DNA of 13,573 nt. Origin: Bacteroidales bacterium. Lineage in GTDB: Bacteria > Bacteroidota > Bacteroidia > Bacteroidales > DTU049. Within the stretch, counting starts at the first letter, position 1. Each line of letters starts with the position of its first letter. The stretch lies in NCBI GenBank assembly GCA_030017935.1, contig JASEGF010000034.1, forward strand, positions 1-13,573. The letters are read 5' to 3'. Shown one piece after another: positions 6,840-13,172 of this stretch. Made by a program: the position numbers and the translations under genes. The notes below the pieces were generated by a model. It did no database searches. It worked only from the letters and a program-made list of their open reading frames with translations, and was not told the origin of the DNA.

Positions 6840-8767
6840 AAAGTAAAATTTTATATTTAATAATTCTGGTTATGTTAATAGTCAATTATTTAAGTAGCCA
6901 GACAATAGTGCCAACAGATCCGAAGCCAAAAAATGCCTTGTTGGAAGAGTTTACAGGAATTAATTGTAGCGTTTGCCCATCTGGACATGAAATTGCTCAC
7001 AATTTAATGCAAAGCTTTCCTAATCGGTTTTTTACAATTGCATATCATGTTGGGAGTTATGCTGCACCTGGATATGGTCAGCCGGATTATAGGACAGAAT
7101 TTGGATCAGCTTTAGCAAATCAATCAGGTTTGACCGGTTATCCTGCGGGTACTGTTAATAGACATGTTTTTCCAGGTTATGAACAATCTTCAGGACACAC
7201 AGCTATGAGTAGAGGAAATTGGGATGATGCTGCTAATATTATTATGGCTCAAACTTCACCTGTAAATATTGCTATTGATATGCAATTAGATTATGCTACA
7301 AGGATTTTAACGCTGCTTGTAGAGGTTTATTATACTGCAAATGCTGATAGTACTACTAATAAATTAAACATAGCTATTTTACAGAATTATATTAAAGGGC
7401 CTCAAGCAGGGGCATCATCAAATCCTGATTTTATCGCTCCAGATGGACAGTATTATCATATGCACATGTTACGTACCCTTATAACTGGGCAATGGGGCAT
7501 TCCTATCACTCCAACTACTAATGGCACTTTCTACGATTCTACCTTTATAATACAAATACCAACAACATATAATAATATCCCTGTTGATTTATCAAACTTA
7601 GAAGTTGTATCTTTTGTTTCAGAAGGAAGACAAGAAGTTTTAACTGCAACAGGCGCTCACGTACCACTTGCCAATATAGATGTCTCCGCTGTGTACTGTT
7701 CTGCACCACCTTTTTTATGTACAAATATCACTGATATTTCCTGCATATTTAAAAACAATGGTACTCAAACTGTATCTTCTATGGATGTTTATTACCAAAT
7801 CAATGGTGCTACTCCACAAATGTATTCATGGACGGGTACGATTGACAGTGATAGTCAAGCAACAATTGTTTTAACTGATGTATTTTTACCAGATATTTCT
7901 AATAATCTTAAAATCTGGGTTTCAAATATTAATAATTCTAGTGACGAAAATCCAATGAATGATACGACAACAACAATTGTAAAAGTTTTTAGCACATCAT
8001 ATACACCACCATATTATGAAGGCTTCACTTCATCAACTTTTCCACCAACAAATATGGTTATTGTTGATGCTGTACCAGATGGTATAAATTGGAAACGTAG
8101 TAATGCGGGGCATAATGCTGCTGGCTCTGCATTTATTAATTTTTATAGTATTTCATCCAATAAAATTGATGACCTCATTATACAACCTTTAAATTTATCA
8201 TCTTTTAACGAGCCAGTACTTACTTTTTATGTTGCTTATAGACAATATGAAAGTGAAAATGACAAATTACAGGTAGATGTTTCCACTAATTGCCTACAAT
8301 CATGGGAAAACTTATGGATGGAATATGGGAGCAATTTAGCTACATGTAGTCCTTCTCATGATCCATATCTCAATCCTGCTTCATCTGAATGGTATTGGCA
8401 TAAGGTATCACTATCAAATTACAAACAAGATAATGTTACGCTTCGCTTCAGAGCCACAAGTAATTATGGGAATAATTTATTCCTTGATGATATTAATATT
8501 GCAGAAGATACGTATATTCCTGAAAGTGATGTGCCTGAAATAAAAATTTATCCTAATCCTGCTTCAGATTATGTTACTTTTATTTTACCTGCATGTAATA
8601 CAAAAATAAAATTAGATATCTATGATATATTAGGGAATATCATCCATTCGGGAATATATAAAAATAATGTCATTGTTTCATGCGAATCATGGACTAGCGG
8701 CATATATACTGCTATTATAAATACTAATGATAACATTTATAGAGCTAATTTCATCATAAAACATTAA
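6836..8767 (+). CDS. T9SS cargo with Omp28/thioredoxin-like N-terminal domain
   Basis: This 643-residue exported protein has a signal peptide (about 1-21, mature end near Q22). Residues about 35-285 resemble Omp28-family, thioredoxin-fold envelope proteins: 'LLEEFTGINCSVCPSGHE' holds a CxxC pair at C44/C47, and 'GLTGYPAGTVNR' (99-109) supplies the cis-Pro-type segment. About 283-385 is an Ig-like/CARDB-like domain ('ITDISCIFKNNGTQTVSS'). About 392-557 is a jelly-roll, MAM/cleaved-adhesin-like domain ('YYEGFTSSTFPP' opening, 'LFLDDINI' end). Residues 567-643 are the T9SS type A sorting domain ('EIKIYPNPASDYVTF', 'GIYTAIINT'). It should cross the inner membrane by Sec and be sent to or through the outer membrane by T9SS. 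The CxxC may be redox-active or bind a ligand; this is inference. Its ATG overlaps the stop of a vestigial 13-codon ORF, and a broken redoxin gene follows. Confidence 0.85.
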   Translation: MKSKILYLIILVMLIVNYLSSQTIVPTDPKPKNALLEEFTGINCSVCPSGHEIAHNLMQSFPNRFFTIAYHVGSYAAPGYGQPDYRTEFGSALANQSGLTGYPAGTVNRHVFPGYEQSSGHTAMSRGNWDDAANIIMAQTSPVNIAIDMQLDYATRILTLLVEVYYTANADSTTNKLNIAILQNYIKGPQAGASSNPDFIAPDGQYYHMHMLRTLITGQWGIPITPTTNGTFYDSTFIIQIPTTYNNIPVDLSNLEVVSFVSEGRQEVLTATGAHVPLANIDVSAVYCSAPPFLCTNITDISCIFKNNGTQTVSSMDVYYQINGATPQMYSWTGTIDSDSQATIVLTDVFLPDISNNLKIWVSNINNSSDENPMNDTTTTIVKVFSTSYTPPYYEGFTSSTFPPTNMVIVDAVPDGINWKRSNAGHNAAGSAFINFYSISSNKIDDLIIQPLNLSSFNEPVLTFYVAYRQYESENDKLQVDVSTNCLQSWENLWMEYGSNLATCSPSHDPYLNPASSEWYWHKVSLSNYKQDNVTLRFRATSNYGNNLFLDDINIAEDTYIPESDVPEIKIYPNPASDYVTFILPACNTKIKLDIYDILGNIIHSGIYKNNVIVSCESWTSGIYTAIINTNDNIYRANFIIKH

Positions 8768-8776
8768 AATTCAACA

Positions 8777-8989
8777 ATGAGAACACAACTATTTATTTTT
8801 TATTGTTTTTTGTTACTACAGTAATGGCACAATCTACCTTACCTGCGATACAGATACAAAATATTTATGGCAAAAATTTCACCACTGATTCTATTAAAAA
8901 CGATGATATATGATGAAAGCTTTCAAGTTTATGGCAACTAATTACATCTATTCTTTCATATTGATGCTTGTTGCAATGTATCTTCCTGA
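8777..8989 (+). pseudogene. Decayed TlpA/thioredoxin-like exported redoxin gene
   Basis: ATG 8777 starts a signal-peptide-like segment ('MRTQLFIFYCFLLL') that hits TAA at 8822. A frame shift restores 'VTTVMAQSTLPAIQIQNIYG' followed by 'KNFTTDSIKNDD', ending at TGA 8911. This fits the start of TlpA-like exported redoxins, where 'LP.i.i..l.Gk...tssi.ndgk' precedes the WCxxC site. The catalytic region is absent. About 8911-8942 can be read as 'DESFQVYGN' and about 8945-8989 as 'HLFFHIDACCNVSS', resembling the C-terminal half of such proteins in other frames. So the gene has frameshifts and a central deletion. Placement right after the Omp28-like gene fits a pairing I recall in Bacteroidota. The 5' part is the better supported; the 3' part is weaker. 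Confidence 0.6.
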
Positions 8990-9157
8990 ATAATATTAAA
9001 GAAAATATGTAAGTGTTTATGGATATTTGCCTTTAATTTTATGAGGGCAATAAATTTATATAATTTAAAAACTATATTTTCTCAATAACCATCAGTCTAT
9101 TTAGCTATTAAAAGTTTATTAATTCTGGAGAAGATTCGATAAAAAACGGAAATAATA
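8990..9157. other. AT-rich stretch with no recognisable gene
   Basis: Between the redoxin remnant and the repeated leader I see no frame of useful length, no strong hairpin and no RNA gene. It may be further decayed sequence of the redoxin or of a lost cluster member. Together with the remnant and the leader it makes a gap of 457 bases between intact genes. Confidence 0.4.
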
Positions 9158-9224
9158 AAAAAAATTGGATTATTTCAATTTTTTTTGTAATTTTACATTT
9201 AAGGAATTTAAAAAAATTTTTATT
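9158..9224 (+). promoter_or_regulatory. Duplicated promoter/leader of the 9225 cargo gene
   Basis: This is the second copy of the leader at 6115-6179, with GGATTATTTCAA, a T8 tract (9179-9186), GTAATTTTAC with the -7 like box TAATTTTA (9188-9195), and GGAATTTAAAAAAA before the start codon. It probably drives the run of closely spaced genes from 9225 to at least 13085. Confidence 0.6.
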
Positions 9225-10103
9225 TTGAAACACAAAATACTTTTAACACTGCTATTTGCTGTATTTGTGCAGTTTTGTTTTGGTCAAGAATATCATAAAC
9301 TTGTTGATACGAATAAAATGTGGAGTGTATTATTGATTAATGGAACTAATCCTTATTATAAAAGTACACATTTTATTAAATTTCAAGGTGATACTATTAT
9401 TAATGATACTATGTATAAGAAAGTTTTAAAAGCAGAAGATGAATTTCATAATAATTGGGAACTTAATGGTTATATTAGAGAAGATTCATCAAGAAAAGTA
9501 TACTATTTAAATTATGAATGTTATTATGAGGAATATTTAATATATGATTTCAATGTAAATATAGGTGATACAATTAATTATTTTGAACCATATATAGTTG
9601 ATTCTATTGATTCCATTTATATATCAAATCAGTATAGAAAAAGAATTTTTATACATTCAATAATTTCATCTTTTAGTGATGTTTGGATTGAGGGTATAGG
9701 AAGTATATATGGAGTTATCAATAGCATGACAGAAGGTGTTGTAGGAATTCGTTTTGAATTACTTTGTTTTTATGAAAACGATACTCTTTCCTATATTGAT
9801 TCATCTTATAATGAATGTTATTATAATACTTATGGTGTAATTGAAAATATTTCTGTTAATTCTTCTTTTATTATCTATCCTAATCCTGCTACTCAAACCA
9901 TAAATATTTCCTTTAATAACCAACAAAATATGCCTTATACTTTTGAACTTTATAATTATTATGGGGAAATTATTTGTAAAAAGCAAATAATTAATTCAAC
10001 ATCCTTTGAATTATCTAATATATCAAATGGGATATATTTTTATATTATTAAAGATAATAAAAATTTTATTATACATAGAAATAAATTAGTAATAACTAAA
10101 TAA
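9225..10103 (+). CDS. Secreted T9SS cargo protein, paralogue A (TTG start)
   Basis: From TTG 9225 the product is 292 residues: signal peptide ('MKHKILLTLLFAVFVQFCFG', mature end near Q21), a Tyr/Trp-rich beta-type domain (about 21-212) and a T9SS type A sorting domain (about 213-292, 'FIIYPNPATQTINISF', 'NGIYFYIIKDN'). The mature domain is paralogous to that at 11033: both have 'EYHKLVDTNK-W', 'REDS', 'YDF-VNIGDTIN', 'WIEGIG' and 'LLCFYEN-TL'. The function of this domain is not known to me. TTG is preferred because it aligns exactly with the ATG at 11033 and lies 30 bases after the -7 like box. An in-frame ATG exists at 9165, but it would place 20 odd residues before the signal peptide and lies within the duplicated leader, ahead of the -7 like box. 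Confidence 0.8.
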   Translation: MKHKILLTLLFAVFVQFCFGQEYHKLVDTNKMWSVLLINGTNPYYKSTHFIKFQGDTIINDTMYKKVLKAEDEFHNNWELNGYIREDSSRKVYYLNYECYYEEYLIYDFNVNIGDTINYFEPYIVDSIDSIYISNQYRKRIFIHSIISSFSDVWIEGIGSIYGVINSMTEGVVGIRFELLCFYENDTLSYIDSSYNECYYNTYGVIENISVNSSFIIYPNPATQTINISFNNQQNMPYTFELYNYYGEIICKKQIINSTSFELSNISNGIYFYIIKDNKNFIIHRNKLVITK

Positions 10104-10111
10104 TTTTTAAT

Positions 10112-11029
10112 ATGAAAACAAAAATAATTTTAACAATTATTTTTGCTGTAAGCATGCAGTTTTCTATTGCTCAAAATCCTGAATTCAAGTTTTATTTAGC
10201 ATTTGAAGATTCTGCCGGTAATAAAGATACAATTTGGCTTGGTTACGACTCATCAGCAACACTTGGGATTGATGTATTATTTGGAGAAGAAAATATTAAA
10301 GGCATTCCTTTTAATGAACCTTTTGAGGTAAGGATATCAAATGATTGGTTTTTTATGCCTTATGATACTTTACCTAACGCGTCAGATACATTTAGCTATT
10401 GTAGTGATGGTTCACTGTATCATACAAAAACACAGATTTATAATTTTAACCCTTACTCTTCTGGTATATCCCAAATTTATATAAATATTCTATGTAAGAA
10501 TTTTCCAATTACTGTGAGATGTGGTAACTCTTATAATTTTTTAAGCGACAGCTTATATGGTACTTTATTAACTAATTGGTTTCCTGGTGGGTGGTTTGAT
10601 AGCCCTGGAACCATGTATGACCAATGGCCTACTTTTTTGCGAGAAACTGACACTACAATTTTTAATGTATTACCATATCGTTACATAGATGCAAATAATG
10701 ATACTATTTCTTTGCTCTTTTTTGCTTTTCTTTCAAAAGAACAATGGAATATTATCGGAATAGACCAATTTATACCCCAAACAAAGTTAATTGACATTTT
10801 TCCCAATCCATTTAAAGATAAAATAATAATAACTCTATCATCAGATATTAATATTTCAGAAATAAATCTTATGGTTTATAATTCAATAGGTCAGAAAATT
10901 TTATATAATTCTAACTTAAAAAATAATCAATTAATAATTGATTTAGCCGATGAGCCAAATGGCTTGTATTATCTGATAATAAGGGATAATAATAAAATTA
11001 TAAGAACGGAAAAATTAATAAAATTTTAA
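10112..11029 (+). CDS. Secreted T9SS cargo protein of unknown function
   Basis: This 305-residue protein has a signal peptide ('MKTKIILTIIFAVSMQFSIA', mature end near Q21), an uncharacterised domain (about 22-220) and a T9SS type A sorting domain (about 225-305, 'KLIDIFPNPFKDKIIITL', 'NGLYYLIIRDN'). The central domain does not obviously match its neighbours. It is rich in Asp, Phe, Trp and Tyr, includes 'DSAGNKDTIWLGYDSSAT' near the N terminus, and may be beta-structured. The first 20 residues, and partly their DNA, resemble the signal peptides at 9225, 11033 and 13169. The ATG is eight bases after the previous stop, and the next gene starts three bases after its stop, so it is inside an operon. 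It should be surface-attached or released by T9SS. Confidence 0.82.
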   Translation: MKTKIILTIIFAVSMQFSIAQNPEFKFYLAFEDSAGNKDTIWLGYDSSATLGIDVLFGEENIKGIPFNEPFEVRISNDWFFMPYDTLPNASDTFSYCSDGSLYHTKTQIYNFNPYSSGISQIYINILCKNFPITVRCGNSYNFLSDSLYGTLLTNWFPGGWFDSPGTMYDQWPTFLRETDTTIFNVLPYRYIDANNDTISLLFFAFLSKEQWNIIGIDQFIPQTKLIDIFPNPFKDKIIITLSSDINISEINLMVYNSIGQKILYNSNLKNNQLIIDLADEPNGLYYLIIRDNNKIIRTEKLIKF

Positions 11030-11032
11030 ACT

Positions 11033-11944
11033 ATGAAACAAAAAATACTTTTAACACTGCTCTTTGCTGTCCTTGTGCAGTTTTGTTTGGGACAAGAATA
11101 TCATAAACTTGTTGATACGAATAAAATATGGAGTACAATCATACTCCAACAAGGTAATCCAATATATTCATATTTTACTAAATTTAGTGAAGACACTATA
11201 ATTGGTGGAGAAAACTATAAAAGAATTTTTAAGTCAACTGATTCATCAATATGGACACATATTGGTTTTGTCAGAGAAGATTCTTTAAAAAGAATTTATT
11301 TCCGTGACACTTTAAATAGTGAAGGTTTAGTTTATGATTTTGATGTAAATATTGGAGATACTATAAATTTCTATAATCCTTTTAAACCATATTATTTATA
11401 CGACAGTCTTATTTTAGTAGATAGTATTTATCAGGTTAACATTGATGGTACTTTACGAAATGCTATTGATATCGTTGTTAGTGGAGACCCCTTTGGTTAT
11501 GCACGGGAGACTTGGATTGAAGGAATAGGTAATACATTTGGTATTTTAGAAGGAGGGTATGTTTTAGCAGGAATAGTAGGTTATGATTTTAGGTTATTAT
11601 GTTTTTACGAAAATGGCACTCTACTTTACCAAAATACACTCTATCCATATTGTTATTATCCCACTAATACTAATGATTATTTGGATAATAAAACAAAAAA
11701 AGAATGTTTTATTTATCCCAACCCAGCATATAATAAAATCTATGTTGAATGCAATACTAAACTAGAAAACATATATTTAGAAATTTATAATATTTGGGGA
11801 CAAATAGAAAAAAAATTAAAAATTAATAACGAAGTTATTTATTTGGATGAAAGTTTAAAAGATGGATTATATTTCTGTATTTTGAAAGATGAATCTGATA
11901 ATATATTAGCCAAAACTAAATTAATAATTAATAAAACTTACTAA
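11033..11944 (+). CDS. Secreted T9SS cargo protein, paralogue B
   Basis: This 303-residue protein is the paralogue of the 9225 product. It has a signal peptide ('MKQKILLTLLFAVLVQFCLG', mature end near Q21), a domain of about 200 residues with 'EYHKLVDTNKIW', 'VREDSLKRIYF', 'YDFDVNIGDTINF', 'WIEGIG' and 'LLCFYENGTLLY', and a T9SS type A sorting domain (about 225-303, 'CFIYPNPAYNKIYVE', 'DGLYFCILKDE'). The first 95 bases differ from those at 9225 at about seven positions, including a 35-base identical run (11093-11127), after which similarity drops sharply. The stop is followed after one base by the next ATG, so it is cotranscribed with the lipoprotein at 11946. Function unknown. Confidence 0.84.
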   Translation: MKQKILLTLLFAVLVQFCLGQEYHKLVDTNKIWSTIILQQGNPIYSYFTKFSEDTIIGGENYKRIFKSTDSSIWTHIGFVREDSLKRIYFRDTLNSEGLVYDFDVNIGDTINFYNPFKPYYLYDSLILVDSIYQVNIDGTLRNAIDIVVSGDPFGYARETWIEGIGNTFGILEGGYVLAGIVGYDFRLLCFYENGTLLYQNTLYPYCYYPTNTNDYLDNKTKKECFIYPNPAYNKIYVECNTKLENIYLEIYNIWGQIEKKLKINNEVIYLDESLKDGLYFCILKDESDNILAKTKLIINKTY

Positions 11945-11945
11945 T

Positions 11946-12500
11946 ATGAAATCAAAATTTCTCCTTTTTATATTAATAATATCTATCTTATTCTTAGCTT
12001 CTGGTTGCAAAAAAAAGCCGACTTATTACATGCTACAGGAATTTAAGGACTATGTTATGTATCCTGTTGGTTCTTACTGGGTTTATGAAGATAGTATTTC
12101 CGGAAATATTGATAGTATAAATTTAATAGATTATAAAATATATATTTTCGATCCAGAACATACTTGCTATTGTAACTATGAAAAATTAGAGCAAAATTTT
12201 TATTCATCATACAATAATCATTTACATGCACAAAGTTGGTTAGACATGGACGATCCATCATTTTACGAATATAGTGGATATGGATATTTTACGATGAGAA
12301 AAACTTGGAATGTTGAATATATTATAAAATATGATTCACTTAAAATTTTAGATGAATGGTATAAAAATGTATATTGTATATATACATATGCAAAAAATAA
12401 AATTTATTATTATTGGGTAAAAAATATTGGAGTAATTAAAAAAGAAAATGTAGATTCTTCTGAAAATTGGCTTTTAAAATCATATCATATAAATAATTAA
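11946..12500 (+). CDS. Small lipoprotein, paralogue 2
   Basis: This 184-residue protein has a signal peptide ending in a canonical lipobox 'LASGC' (Cys 21), so signal peptidase II processing and membrane anchoring are expected. It lacks an acidic surface-export signal after the Cys ('CKKKPTYY'), which leaves inner versus outer leaflet open. The mature part carries 'EFKDYVMYPVGSYWVYEDSI', 'DSLKILDEWYKNVY', 'YYWVKNIGVIKKENVD' and the shared 'SSENWLLKSYHINN' end. It is most similar to the 12513 protein in its first third and to the 6180 protein at its end, with a diverged middle. It follows the T9SS cargo gene by one base and precedes its paralogue by 12 bases. Function unknown. Confidence 0.8.
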   Translation: MKSKFLLFILIISILFLASGCKKKPTYYMLQEFKDYVMYPVGSYWVYEDSISGNIDSINLIDYKIYIFDPEHTCYCNYEKLEQNFYSSYNNHLHAQSWLDMDDPSFYEYSGYGYFTMRKTWNVEYIIKYDSLKILDEWYKNVYCIYTYAKNKIYYYWVKNIGVIKKENVDSSENWLLKSYHINN

Positions 12501-12524
12501 AACCTAAAAATTATGAAAGCAAAA
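12476..12524 (+). repeat. Lipoprotein 3'-end/spacer/start repeat, copy 2
   Basis: Same block as 6761-6809, with A for G at one position. Here the start it carries belongs to an intact gene (12513), which makes this the copy that shows the original arrangement. Confidence 0.9.
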
Positions 12525-13085
12525 TTTTATCTTTTTATATTAATAATATCATTCTTATGCTTAGCATCTGATTGTGGCAGATATAATAGACCGACTTATT
12601 ACATGCCACAGGATTTTAAGGACTATGTTATGTATCCTGTTGGCTCTTACTGGGTTTATGAGGATAGTATATCTGGTGAAACAGATAGTATTGTTTTAAC
12701 TGAACAAGAAACATTCATAGAAGAACCAGGACATGTTTGGGATTTTTATTGGGAAAATATAAGTCATGAATTTTATTCATCTTATAACACCCAACTAGGT
12801 GGAGGCGGTGGAATATATTGCGAACATCCTTTAGTTTATAGCTATTCTAGTGGTTGGGGACAATATTTATCAACAGAAAACGGATTAAGTAGTATAGATG
12901 ACTATGAATATTTCTATTATGATTCATTAAAAATAAATGAAAAATGGTATTATAATGTAAAATACTATTATGATAAATGTTCTGGAACCTCATATTTTTG
13001 GGCTTTAGGCATTGGCGTTTTTCGTAAAAATGAAACTCTTAATAACAAAGTTTGGAATTTAAAATCATATCATATAAATAATTAA
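12513..13085 (+). CDS. Small lipoprotein-like protein, paralogue 3
   Basis: This 190-residue protein has a signal sequence ('MKAKFYLFILIISFLCLAS') and Cys 21 in 'LASDC', with Asp where Gly/Ala/Ser is expected, as in the 6180 paralogue. The mature start 'RPTYYMPQDFKDYVMYPVGS' and 'YWVYEDSISG' is almost the same as at 11946, at DNA level too (for example GGACTATGTTATGTATCCTG in both). The middle is unlike either paralogue and includes a Gly run ('LGGGGG'). The end returns to the family: 'KWYYNVKYY', 'YFWALGIGVFRK', 'LKSYHINN'. The gene is in a tail-to-head array with 11946. Function unknown. Confidence 0.78.
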   Translation: MKAKFYLFILIISFLCLASDCGRYNRPTYYMPQDFKDYVMYPVGSYWVYEDSISGETDSIVLTEQETFIEEPGHVWDFYWENISHEFYSSYNTQLGGGGGIYCEHPLVYSYSSGWGQYLSTENGLSSIDDYEYFYYDSLKINEKWYYNVKYYYDKCSGTSYFWALGIGVFRKNETLNNKVWNLKSYHINN

Positions 13086-13103
13086 AACCTAAAAATTATG
13101 AAA
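13061..13103 (+). repeat. Lipoprotein 3'-end/spacer/start repeat, copy 3
   Basis: This copy is identical to 12476-12518 through the stop, the 12-base spacer and ATGAAA, then diverges into the promoter module of the next gene. Confidence 0.9.
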
Positions 13104-13172
13104 AAATCACTTTCTTTTTATGGATTAAATTTTTTGTATATTTGTTTTAACTTTAAAAATATAAAAATATGA
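13098..13172 (+). pseudogene. Vestigial gene start overlapping a promoter module (24 codons)
   Basis: The ATG at 13098 occupies the place of a lipoprotein start, but the frame runs through the promoter module for 24 codons ('MKKSLSFYGLNFLYICFNFK...') and ends at TGA 13170-13172, again as an ATGA overlap with the next gene. Most of it is promoter sequence, so it is probably the scar of a joined gene start and not a real peptide. Confidence 0.4.
13115..13144 (+). promoter_or_regulatory. Promoter module of the 13169 gene with TATATTTG -7 box
   Basis: TTTTTATGGATT is followed by AAATTTTTTG and the exact -7 match TATATTTG (13137-13144), which ends 24 bases before the ATG. The same pieces occur before dam at 5061-5099, and the core recurs in the leaders at 6115 and 9158. 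It may start a new transcript within the cluster. Confidence 0.6.

Noticed and set aside
8990..9157. Further coding remnant between the redoxin pseudogene and the leader
   Set aside because: Fragments such as 'INSGEDSIKNG' can be read, but none matches a family I can name and all frames are broken by stops.
9165..9224. ATG at 9165 as the start of the cargo gene
   Set aside because: It lies in the duplicated leader before the -7 like box, adds an atypical stretch ahead of the signal peptide, and has no counterpart in the paralogue at 11033.
7680..12261. Short alternate-frame and minus-strand frames inside the cargo and lipoprotein genes
   Set aside because: All lie within longer frames with signal peptides and sorting domains and look like by-products of AT-rich sequence.
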